Shown here: piece after piece, positions 35,436-45,123 of the stretch | Layout: each line of letters opens with the position of its first letter | How positions within the stretch are numbered: the stretch's first letter is position 1 | Assembly: GCA_018524725.1 (NCBI GenBank) | Contig: JAEUWP010000459.1 | Coordinates: 124,001 to 188,000, forward strand | Direction: 5' to 3' | DNA length: 64,000 nucleotides | Source of the DNA: Podaxis mareebaensis | Taxonomy: Eukaryota; Basidiomycota; Agaricomycetes; Agaricales; Agaricaceae | Translations under genes and position numbers: made by a program | Notes under the pieces: model-generated | Database searches by the model: none | Seen by the model: only the letters and a program-made list of their open reading frames with translations | Told to the model about the DNA's origin: nothing

Positions 35436-36812
35436 TTAGATTCTTTGAATCAAAATCGTAGTGTCATCCATCCACCTGAATGCCATTTCTACCGTGAGAT
35501 TTCTAGATACCTTTTCAGTGTCGCCTCCTCCAAGGGCATGACGCAGAAGAGCTAATGCAAGGTTATTATAGGTGTCCAGTGACCTATTACGATTGTCCAG
35601 AGCATAGAGCCAAACCTCTGGAAGTTGGTCGAGCGCAAGAGGTTCGGATTGGTCCCAATACAGGTCAAGCAAGCCATCTGAGCACATGATCAGTAGCGTC
35701 TCCTGGTATTGGTCATGGTCAGCCAGGCTGACGTGCCGAACATCTGGACGATTGGATAGGTAAGGAGGCGTTTGATTACGGGCCAAGAAGCCATCAAGAT
35801 TGGTTGCCGAAAAAGAGAAGCCCGGATTGGTGCGCGCGAACAGGCGATCGGTAAAGATGGAAGGCAACTTGAACTCATGATCGCCGAGAGCTATGATTGA
35901 CTATGAGGACCTTTGTCAGTCGAAGAATCGATGGTGGCGAACCTCTGGTAACGGCAATAGCGCCAAGGACTCTGTGGTTGTAAACGCATTCGCTCTCGCC
36001 TGGATGTTCTTGATGTATGCGCTCGACTTCGGCTTCATCGCGTCCGTTGTGGAAGGCGCTGAGCAAAGAGGCGGACCACTTTCCCAGGCCGTCCTTTCTT
36101 CCAAGCACTTGCGAAATATATAGGTGACGGTCGATAAAGGCGGCGGGAAGACATACCTGCCTGACAATCGCCAAGACTAGCAACCCAGAGGTTGTGCTTG
36201 GGTGGATCGAGAAGGGCGATCAGGGCGGTACTGCCATGCATACATCGATTAAGGAGCTTGTTGTGGTCAGGAGAAGCCTCAAGGTCGTCAATCAAGATAC
36301 GGAGCTGGTCGTCTGTCATTTGGGCAATGGTTTGTGCGTCCGGAACGAGATTAAGAAAGTCTTGGGCTATACTGTCATCAAAGGCAACAACGGCATCGGT
36401 GAGGACTTTGGATACATGGTCAGGATGGCGGGATGGGGTAGATTCGAGTTTCTCTCTGACTCGGCCGGGCAAAGCTTGAGCGGCGTAGTCAACGGTAGCG
36501 TGGCCGGCGTGGCCTAAGGGCGGTGAGAAAATGACTGGGCAAGATCAAAGGTCACGGACCATCAAAAACGGCGCGGAAGGACCAGAGGCCATCGTCGAGA
36601 TGCCAATCCTGGACGACGTAGCGATCCTGGTTCGCGCTTTCTGGATTGGGACAGGGCTGAAGGGAAACAGAGTCTGTATCGGCGGTGGACTTGGCAAAGG
36701 AGAGGCGAGCAAGCTCGTTGGTGAGCAAGGGCTCTGTAAGGGAAGTATACTTCCAGAGGGCATCTCCCTCCTCTTGCCAGCCCATGTCAGTGTATTTGGT
36801 GGTAGAAGACAT
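35436..36812 (-). CDS. PP2C-type protein phosphatase (PDH phosphatase-like)
   Basis: Four exons (36560-36812, 36157-36513, 35943-36107, 35436-35890) give about 409 residues. PP2C motifs occur in order: ANQDRYVVQDW; AVFDG + HAGHATVDYAA, where the Asp binds metal; HGSTALIALL; ASLGDCQAVLGR; NHRVLGAIAVTRALGDHEFK; LLIMCSDGLLDLYWD; and WMDDTTILI, the last metal-binding Asp. The arrangement resembles the mitochondrial pyruvate dehydrogenase phosphatase branch (long insert between the GDC and ALGD motifs). No convincing transit peptide is seen at this start, so the location is uncertain. It hydrolyses phospho-Ser/Thr with two Mn or Mg ions. The SAP-protein gene ends 136 bp away on the 5' side. Confidence 0.88.
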
Positions 36813-36947
36813 GAAGGGAGAAAGGCTGTGAAAATTCTGATGGGTGGTCCTTTCAAGGAAGGACCCTGATGTAAGATGTAAACTTGGGCATGGAACAAGC
36901 AGTGTTTATTGGGGTATCGAAACTTTTGATACAAATGTGAAGAGTGT

Positions 36948-37626
36948 TTAGGAAGACGCGTCCTGGGGCGGCAGGTGGGTTAGAGGGTGACAAAAGGGGG
37001 GATGAAAGAGACGCACAGGTGCCTTGGTGCCGAAACGTTCTGCGCGTTTTCTCCGTTTCTCGAGTTCCTCTGCATCGACGGGAGGATTTGGGGCGGAGCG
37101 TTTCTTTGGGTTGGTGTGATCGCTGGCCGTGGCGTCGATGCCAAAACGCTTTGCTCGGGCATTGAGTTTTTCTGGATCCTAGGGAAGAGTGAGCAGGGGG
37201 AAGAAGGGGAAAAGGCAGACTACGAACGTCAATGGAAGGACGCGCCTTTGCGGCGGCAGGTTCTACAAGGGGAATGCCAAAGCGAGCAGCACGGGCTTTG
37301 CGCTTTTCAAGTTCTACGTCTTCGGGGGAGAGGGGCTTGGCTGGTTGCTGCGCTGGTGAATCCGCGGGGGTTGGTTGAGGCTGGGGCACAGACTCTGGCT
37401 CTGGTTCTGGCTCTGGCTCTATCTGTGGTTGCGGTTGTGATGGTGGTGTTGGCTCTGGGTCTGAGGGTGCCTCGTGGAGAGAGCGGTATGCATCCTGCGC
37501 CTGTGGGTTGTCAAGGATACGTGTAACAAGGTCTTGCTTGTTTGCGCGTGCGGGAACGGGGACATTGGCGTGTGCGAGGATGCGCCTGAGGTCTGCGACC
37601 TTGAGAGCCTTGAGTTTAGAGTCCAT
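36948..37626 (-). CDS. THO1: SAP-domain RNA-binding protein, THO1/SARNP-like
   Basis: Three exons (37228-37626, 37017-37178, 36948-36962) give about 191 residues. A SAP domain occupies the first 35 residues (LKALKVADLRRILAHANVPV ... NKQDLVTRIL). A Pro/Glu/Gln-rich linker follows. The C-terminal half has three related motifs, each of the form KRKARAARFGIP, LNARAKRFGID and KRRKRAERFGTK, the R-A-x-R-F-G repeats seen in Tho1 and human SARNP/CIP29. Those proteins bind RNA and the DEAD-box helicase Sub2/UAP56 to promote mRNP assembly and export. The final exon is only 15 nt. The start lies 57 bp from the divergent HAP2 start, so both genes share a very short promoter. Confidence 0.85.
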
Positions 37627-37720
37627 GTTCGTGACGTGACAGGGGTGACAGTGGGTAGATAATGGGTGGGTGTTGGGCAGCCAATGAGATCAATGGAGCA
37701 ATCATCTCTCAGCCAATCAG
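37627..37720. promoter_or_regulatory. Compact bidirectional promoter with two CCAAT boxes
   Basis: Only 57 bp separate the SAP-protein start (37626) and the first in-frame HAP2 ATG (37684). CCAAT pentamers occur at 37681-37685 and 37713-37717, 32 bp apart. Both are followed by G or CAG, which fits the NF-Y consensus. They overlap or follow the HAP2 start codons and lie 55-90 bp upstream of the SAP-protein start, a usual distance for CCAAT elements. The sites are seen directly; use by NF-Y is inferred. Confidence 0.5.
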
Positions 37721-39011
37721 TCCTCCACGACGTTGCTGTCCAGCAGCAGCAGCACCCCGTCCAGCACAACTTGCACCAACAGCCTCACATACACATCCAC
37801 AACCATCCCCTCCACGACATTCACCACCACATCGACCCCAACCCACACAACCCCCACATCGACCATCTCCACCACATCAACCACAACGACCAGCTCTTCC
37901 GCCCCTTTTTCAGAGAGCCCGACCACTTTCTCTACAACAACCAGGACATCTTTGCCCACCACCAGCAGCCGTCCCCCTCCCACCACCACCAGCAGCCCTC
38001 CTCTGCCCCCGCTGCTCCCTCCTCCCCTCCTCCCCAACCGCCTCAGCAACCTCAGCAGACCCAACCCTCCACTCAGCCCTCCCAGTCCTCAGACCGTCCG
38101 CTTGATCTCTCAAACATCGACGATGAGCCTCTCTACGTCAACGCAAAACAGTACTTTCGCATTCTCAAACGCAGAGTAGCCCGCACTCGTCTGGAAGAGG
38201 TCCATCGCCTCTCCCGTCAGCGCAAGGTGAAAATTAATCTTCCCCCCTTCTCCGATCCTTCATCACCTCTGACTCCCTTTCTGCCCAGCCGTATCTTCAC
38301 GAGTCCCGTCATAAACACGCCATGCGTCGCCCCAGGGGCCCTGGTGGCCGTTTTCTCACCGCAGAAGAAATCGCCGCACAAAAGCAGGCTGCCCAGGAGG
38401 ATCCTGGCCCATCCAAAACCCCTGCCGTCGACCAGGACCCTGACGACGACGCAGATGACGACGACTCAAAGCCAGAGGATTCCTCTGCTAGTCCTGCTCC
38501 AGACCCAGATGTCTTCATGTCTCATCAACCTCCTTCCGACCCCATGGGAATGATCAACATGGCCTATCGCCCTCCCATTTCCCTTCCGACTTCTCATTCC
38601 CACCATCTTTCCCAGTCCTCTCCCCAGTCCCAGCCCCAGCCGCCCCCGTCTTCTGTCCCTGCTCCCATGCCTGCTACCCCTGCTCCACCGGCACAGTCTA
38701 GGCCCCCTGCTCCATCTCCCATCACCGCCTATTCCCAGCAGCAACCCCTTTCCCAGCAGCCTCCACAGCAACAACAACAGCAGCAGCAGCAGCAGTCACA
38801 GGATAAGGGTACTCCTGTTACTCTGACGTCCCCCTACCCAGTCCAGATGCATCACGTCCCTCACCCGCACGCGCATGCCAGGCACCATCACTCCAATGGC
38901 AACACCTACATCTACAATTCAGATGCGGTTGCCCCCAGTGCCAACCCAGAGATGCAAAGGAGAACGGAGGAAATAATCCAGTTTGGCGCTGGCCCATCCG
39001 CCGCCTCCTAG
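37684..39011 (+). CDS. HAP2: CCAAT-binding factor subunit HAP2 / NF-YA
   Basis: Two exons (37684-38226 and 38289-39011) give about 421 residues. The N-terminus is rich in His, Gln and Pro (for example [19 protein letters not shown]). The core NF-YA domain begins [20 protein letters not shown], the NF-YB/YC interaction helix, and runs to LSRQRK. The intron then joins it to [20 protein letters not shown] and RFLTAEE, the CCAAT-contacting part. The C-terminal half is Pro/Gln-rich with a run of ten Gln and is a likely activation region. With HAP3, HAP5 and HAPX partners it controls respiration, iron and nitrogen genes in fungi. The start is the first in-frame ATG; a second lies three codons later. 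Confidence 0.93.
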
Positions 39012-39189
39012 CCGGTTTTGTTCCTTCACCTGACCCTTTGCCTGTTAATTTATGCAAAACTATCTACCGTTTTCAAATGTCTGATGCGATTCACTTAGAT
39101 TGGTCTGTACGGACAGAGTGCACGTAACGGATGCAGAAATGCAGATAAAAAGGAAAAAATAATGTAGTACTTATGCCAATGTTCATCGT

Positions 39190-40106
39190 TCAAGTTTCAA
39201 CTTGCATCGGTTCCACGTCCATGGGATCTCCACCCTCAATCTCGACCTCTGTGTCGATCTTCTGCATCACATCTGCCTCCTTGCTGTTTGTCGGTCGCGT
39301 TTCTGTGAGCCCACTTGATAGAACGTGCCATGGTATCGACAAGGGTCGATACAGGACAAGGGCTTGGCTTGTGGGTGGTATAGCCAGGTCGCGGGTCATG
39401 AACGACTTTTGGTTCTTGAGACGTTCCAAAAGGCTCGAGTTGATGATCATTGTATCCGAACCGGTGCCCTCGTTATTGCCTTCATTGTCGTCCTCCGACT
39501 CGAACGAATCAAGGTCGGTAATGACAATTCCTGAGACTTGATCGTCGGCAAACCGAGCCAGATAAAGAGCTGAATAGTCATAGTATACTCACGATCAGGC
39601 GCCAGCTCGTACCACGACGACGCCTTCATCTGGATTTCTGGTATATCCGGTTCCGGCTCTTCTACAGAGCTAGGAAGCAGCATAGGCTCCCTCGCCAATG
39701 TCTGCCCATCCATTTCATCATCGGCATCCATCGCAACCTCTTCCTGCGGCAGCTCTGTGATTGTTGGTTCTCGCTTTTCCGACCACTGCTCATCGTCTTG
39801 GCTCCATGTTGAATTCTTGGATGGGTTGTGTTGAAGTGAAAGATGCGCGAGTCCTTGTTCCAATATACTACAGCGTCGACGCTTGGATGGTCGCCGTTCA
39901 GCCGCGTCAGACTCATCCGAGCTAGTCGAACATCCGCTATCGAGAGGAACGTGCTTGCGCTTCTTTACTGCACTGTCGAACCATGGGTGGCGAACGTGGT
40001 TGTCTACAGACCAGATAGTCATGGATTGATTTAATCCATCCCCTCCAACATTGTACAACAAATCCAGTCTCCGAAGAACTTTCCAGTAATGGTCACGTGG
40101 ACCCAT
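39190..40106 (-). CDS. Hypothetical nuclear-type protein, 284 aa
   Basis: Two exons (39593-40106 and 39190-39530) joined in phase give 284 residues. A predicted start MGPRDHYWKVLRRLDLLYN is followed by a Ser/Asp-rich segment and a strongly basic cluster (RRPSKRRRC) that could serve as a nuclear localisation signal. Acidic, proline-rich stretches follow. The intron joins SSWYELAPDR to IVITDLDSFESEDDN, and a helical segment (LLERLKNQKSF) precedes LVLYRPLSIP. It reads as a largely disordered nuclear protein. I know of similar uncharacterised proteins in fungi by general pattern only and assign no function. It is convergent with HAP2 (178 bp). Confidence 0.6.
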
Positions 40107-40414
40107 TCATACCTGGGGAGGAAACGGGCTATGTTGACTAACGAATCGTATAAGCATCCTTGAAATATCTTCCGGACGTATAATTCCATTGCGTTGAAAG
40201 TTGTTAAGTTTCATCCCCGCAGCCATAAATCCAATCTTTGCCATAAAACGCCTCAGGAGACAAATGTGGGACATCGTTACATTGTTACACTCCTCAAATG
40301 TTCTGTTACTGTACATCATTGCACGTCCAACATTGCCGGCTCTTCCTATCAAACAAATCTGAAGCAACTAAGTCGATTTTACACATTTCAACAACTGCAA
40401 TCAACGTGAGTGTT
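40107..40414. other. Short intergenic region between co-directional minus-strand genes
   Basis: About 308 bp, AT-rich, between the stop of the GMC oxidoreductase gene and the start of the hypothetical gene. It probably holds a 3' end and a promoter. No other feature was recognised. Confidence 0.4.
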
Positions 40415-43090
40415 TTAAGAGATAGCCAAAACTTGTCCAGGGTGAGCGACATAGAAGTTTGGCTCGGGCACAAAGGTGTCATTGCTGTTGAAGTCCAGCG
40501 TATACACCATGACAGATTCCACCACGTCATGCTTCCTCTTGCGCTCAATGATGTCTCCCGGTTCCATTCTTTGTCGTCCTTCTTTTTCGGGATCCTGAAC
40601 CGGAACATTGGCCACGTTGGATACAACGACCTCAATCCTCTCGCCGGTCTGGTTCATGACGTAAACGGTATCATCGTCCTGGACAGTGACAGGATTGCAA
40701 GGCAGAATAGTTGTGCGAGAGAGGCGCAGCGCAAGGGCTGCAAGGGTCAGAGTAGGATTTGCTGCTGGAGAATAAGGGAATACGGAGAGGTCGCAAACGT
40801 AAACTCCTTTGTGGCCCCGGAGTTTAAGGTTAGCGTCGACGCAGTAGGGTATGCCTTTCACACCCGGCATGGGTATGGTTCCAAGCTCATGCGAGACTCC
40901 ACCGAGTTCCAGTGGCTTGAAAAATTCATCGTCCTTGTCGTCCTCTATTCCGCGCATTTCGACCTCCAGAGCGTTCTGGACAACTTGCACCGCTTCCCTC
41001 GTGAGGGCACGGAGCTCCGCGACATGCTTGTGCGAATTTTTGAAGGGAGGATCACGATTCATTGTAACGACGGGCTCGCCATCATTGTCAAGCTGGATCG
41101 TATTCTTTCGGTTCAGTGGCGCGGTCCGGATGTAGGCTGCGATAAACTTCGGGAAGTTGTCGTTTCTGCGGACTGTATTGGGCATGAAGCTACGGGGAAG
41201 GAAGGAGTCTGCGTCGATGGAAAAGTTGGCTAAAGCGACATCGCCATTGGCAGGGTCATCTCCAACCTGAACGTGTGTCTGAATCTTCATCGACCCTACT
41301 TTCTCCCTGTCGGATGGGTTCAGATAACGGAAAGTATACGCTTTCGCGAAGATGTCATGGTCGGTTAGATGAAGACCCCCGTTACTTTCGAGGAAGTTCT
41401 TCTTGCCACTGCGCAAGAGAATAGTAGGGGACTGAACGCTACCCGCCGCAAGAATAATGTTGGCACTCCGGAGGACTTTGCCGGTATGACTGTCGGTCTT
41501 GAGCCTGATTGTAGTTTCTACACCTTTTTCGTCTCGGATGACCACACCAGCCGCTTGGTAGAAATCATCTTTGTCCCAGATAATGCTACGGACCTCCGAA
41601 CGGAGGAGTATCTTCCAGTTTGGATGCTCGTCTAATGTATCGTCTTTGTGTCGCCTTTTACTCATCGCAATCTCCAGGAGCTTGTCAATGGTGCTGTATG
41701 CACCCCGGGCGAAGTCGAAATTTTTGTCCTCGCGGAATTCGGATGCGATACGACCCCATTGCCACCGTACATTTCGCGTGTTTCTGAAGTTATTCTTTGC
41801 GTTAAGGCGTTCCATGAGGTTTTGATGAGTCGGCGTAGTAGATGGTATAGACAAACCCATCAATCTTTCGGCTCTCCGATACCAAACTCGGATGAGATCA
41901 CTAGCCAGCTGGGTGCCCGGCGCAAATTGATTGGTGAGAATCTCGTCGTGTACGCGAGGGGAGAAAAGACCCCAGACGGAGCTGCGGCCACCGAGACCGT
42001 ATACGGGCCCGCCCCGCCAATCTTTTTGTTCATGGGCGAATTTGTAGTTGTCGCGGAACAGAGCAAAGAATGTATCGTTTTGCTGTCCACGGTCTTCATC
42101 GAAACCGGTGGGGCGGGATGCATTTAGACAATGGGAATGGAAGGGGAGGCCGCCCTTCTCGATAACAAGAACACTCTTGGCATTTTTTCCGAGCCTAGAG
42201 TTGGTATCGAACAGATCGCCCGCGATGACGCCTCCTCCAATGCCTGTACCAATGATGATAACATCGTATTGCTCTTCTGCGGCTTTCTCTGGTGTAAGTC
42301 GGAAGAAAAGGCTTTCGTATGAAGAGTCCCGTATTTTCTGCGGTCCCGGGCCCGGGCCCGGGCCAGGAGGCGTGGGTGGTCGGGGTGGCGGTTTCACGGG
42401 ATCAAGACTTTCAAATACCCAGCGTTGATCAAATGCAGTCTAAAGTAATGGAAATATGGATGAATATTCGGAAATTGGATTTTCGGTAAGTGACTGACGT
42501 TCTCGCGCTGCACGAAATGAACGGCCTTTGGGAACCGGGCTCTTGTCTGACGATTATAATCATAGCATGCCAAGACATCATTGGTGCTCTCAAAATGGAT
42601 TCTGATGGGAGATCAGCGACTTGCAGGACTATGATAGTGAGCACTGATATTCCTGACCTCGAAAATTGACCGCTCGGGTCCCTTACAATCTTCCAATTCC
42701 CAGATACTCCGTCCAAGCCTACGATTTGGCTTAGGTACTGAAATTCTCTGTCCGGGTTATAAAATGCATCGTTCTTTGTCATTCCGATGTCTGCATTCAG
42801 GGAAGTATCTTTGTAGAGTGGCAGGATTTTGAATGTGTCCGCTTGACGTGGGACTGGCGTAATAGACCACTTGACGACTCGGATTAGCCTACGAATGCAA
42901 CCATATTTGAATTCGTCACCTTGAACTGGATTGCCACCCCAGTGTCCGTCGAAGGGGCTGTACCAAGCTGGACCCATCCTGGATTGCGGTTGTTACGGGG
43001 TATGTATTTCCAGCAGCTTTCTAAGTTGGGCGTCTGGTAAAGCTTAATTCGATATGTACCCCCTGACGGAGGTTGAGCGTATACAGCCAT
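40415..43090 (-). CDS. GMC-type FAD oxidoreductase with an extra N-terminal domain
   Basis: Four exons (42920-43090, 42869-42658, 42601-42499, 42439-40415) give about 836 residues. The first ~190 residues (MAVYAQPPSGGTYRIKLYQT ... GNWKIVRDPSGQFS + RIHFESTNDVLACYDYN) are not part of the usual GMC fold. A Pro-rich linker with repeated Gly-Pro leads into the flavin domain: EEQYDVIIIGTGIGGGVIAG, the dinucleotide-binding GxGxxG. Further motifs are YGLGGRSSVWGLFSPR, ILAAGSVQSPTILLRSG and, near the C-terminus, GGVSHELGTIPMPG with the catalytic His, and SVFPYSPAANPTLTLAALAL with the partner Asn. The C-terminal block resembles pyranose 2-oxidase-like and other glucose-methanol-choline enzymes. No signal peptide is evident at this start. 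Substrate is unknown; oxidation of an alcohol or sugar with FAD is inferred. The 5'-most exon is the least certain. Confidence 0.8.
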
Positions 43091-44616
43091 CCCGGGCTCA
43101 GGCAAACTCAAGGACGAAGAGATGGTTAGTACTAGTACGAAGCATCATAACACCTTATATTCGGAATTGGGAATTTGCAAGCGCTGCAACTTCAGTCACC
43201 AGATCTTTAGGATTCCCTTACTAGTAAGATGAGAAGCTGCTTAGAACCTTTGCATGAGTCCAAGAGCAATTGATCTTACACGTTCCAGGGTTCAGTAGTT
43301 TTTAACCTGACCTCTACCGATTTCCCCCTAATCCATAGAAAAGCGCTCCGGCTGATGCCGACAAATGCTAACCAGATCTGTGGGACGGTAGTGACGCAAG
43401 ATATAGATCGATGACCCTAACGTGATTGGGAACTCGGCGAAAATCCTAGCTGATGACAGGCGTACTATACGAGAAGCTCGGAACATTGATGAAAGGGTAT
43501 GGATAGAAACTTGACAGGTTTTATCTCCGATATAGAGGCGATCTGTGCGACACTTAGAAGTTACGCAAAGCAGTAGAGGTCCTTGGATTCCCGAGGTACC
43601 ATATACGAGTTTTACGGATTCAGAGAACAGCCCCTAACAAGATCGAACCCTCAAATTGACGATTAGCTGATGACGATCCTTGAACGATTGTAACGCTCTG
43701 AACTTCGCCGGTTGGAATGATCTTGTGTGGCGGGCACCCAGTCCAAGTTCAGATTCCCAGTTCGAACGATGCGTACGTATTAGGGATGCGTGTCGAGCCA
43801 GTGGGCGCCAAGGAATTCTATGTACTGGCGCATAGCTTGCAGGCCAAGAATCGGTTCGACCAACGGTTAGCTGCTGCTTCAATCCGACGCTGGTTGTTTA
43901 AGATGTCAATAGGGAAGCATTGGGGTTTGGGTTCTTGACCTCCACCCTGATAAAGCAAGTGAGGCATTCACTGAGTTCCATGATTTTGCCCAAAAAAGAC
44001 CGAAACTGTTCGAAATCGCCTTAGCTTACACTATTTTACACCATTATTGACGCCAAAGAGATATGCCAGGAATGCAAGGCGCTGACAGTCCTCAAGGTCA
44101 AGTATATCGTGATGACTGGCAAGATGCCTTTTGATTATCAACTCGCAACCCCAGACCTCAAAACGTTCATTTCGGACCTATTAGGGGGAAATTAAAGAAG
44201 CGATGGGTACCCACAGACTCCACAAGGGACGTTTTGCCGAATAGACCTACAACTCGTGCCGAGTAAGTGGCCCGGGTTACGTTCAACCGAACGGCTCGCT
44301 TGCTTTCGAGCGACTCAAACTTTGTCTGTTGAATATCCTATGCAGATATTCTACAATAGGTGGTACCATCCGTAGAACTTCCCAATTCTGGTTGGGCCTG
44401 GCTGATTGGTGCTTTCATCGAGTCCTACATATCGATCTTTGTGTGTCACCACCCCGGAACGTGTCTTCTTAACGGAATGCTGATACGCTGAGAATCAAGC
44501 TACTATACTGGTCGAGAATTCCTTTCCGGTTGTCAGCGCTTGTTCTCCACCCATATAGCTATTCACTTTTCGGTAGAAACTGCACAAGTACTTTTCCTGC
44601 TTCGTTCTTGTACACA
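43091..44616. other. Gene-poor intergenic region, 1.5 kb
   Basis: No ORF longer than about 80 codons and no domain, RNA gene or clear repeat was recognised. CpG is still frequent, unlike the mobile-element region to the right, so this does not look like an old methylated transposon. It may hold the GMC promoter and decayed coding sequence. Confidence 0.4.
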
Positions 44617-45123
44617 ATGTCTCAAGGCGACCCCTCGCGTTCAATCAAATACCTCCAAAGACGTGCCATTGTCCCCATAAATCTCGAGGAAGAGGTCCGA
44701 CAGAGCATTTCGTTCTATGAGCAACGAGCTGCTCGCACTGGTCAATTGGATCTTTCAGCGGCACGTCTTCTGTACTTGGGAATGTGGACTCGGTGGTAAC
44801 TCGTTTTCTACAGTCGCTTCGAGGCTTAAGCGGACAGATCGCTGAACACGGAGTCGGGGTTACAGATGCAAGTTTTCCTTATTTTAAATATTAAACCTAG
44901 AATAACTTTTTTTCGTAGGCTCTGGAAAAGTTAAATAGAGCTGTTCAGCTAGCTAAACCTATCGATGAAGAAGCAGGTCTCTTCCACTTCAGGCACTGGT
45001 TCTAAAGTGACTCTTTTTCGTAGCCTGGTAGACAGTCACTGCGTCTTGGCTTAACAGCTGGCGAGGCAAGTCTTTAACATTTCGACTTTCCAGGAGAGAA
45101 ATAATTTGTTTGGAATAGGTGGA
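44617..45123 (+). other. Possible 5' exons or broken leader of the DyP gene
   Basis: An ATG at 44617 opens MSQGDPSRSIKYLQRRAIVP and a helical segment (SISFYEQRAARTGQLDLSAA). The frame then stops, but an overlapping frame continues as SVVTRFLQSLRGLSGQIAEH, and after a GCAAGT...CGTAG interval as ALEKLNRAVQLAKPIDEEA. The pieces read as protein but cannot be joined with ordinary GT-AG introns in one phase. This could be the N-terminus of the peroxidase with a frameshift, a GC-AG intron, or the ruins of a separate gene. Confidence 0.35.

Noticed and set aside
37717..38064. 115-codon minus-strand ORF inside HAP2
   Set aside because: It is antisense of the His/Gln/Pro-rich coding region, giving low-complexity Val/Gly/Asp. 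It has no independent evidence.
38618..38795. CAG/CAA-rich stretch considered as a microsatellite
   Set aside because: It encodes the polyglutamine/proline region of HAP2 with mixed codons, so it is described there as coding sequence.
42340..42366. GC-rich near-palindrome of repeated GGGCCC considered as a regulatory hairpin
   Set aside because: It is the coding sequence of the Gly-Pro linker in the GMC oxidoreductase, which accounts for its composition.
43634..43938. Overlapping short ORFs, and a TTCGA motif tested as a tRNA B box
   Set aside because: No matching A box or cloverleaf could be formed by eye, and the ORFs show no homology.
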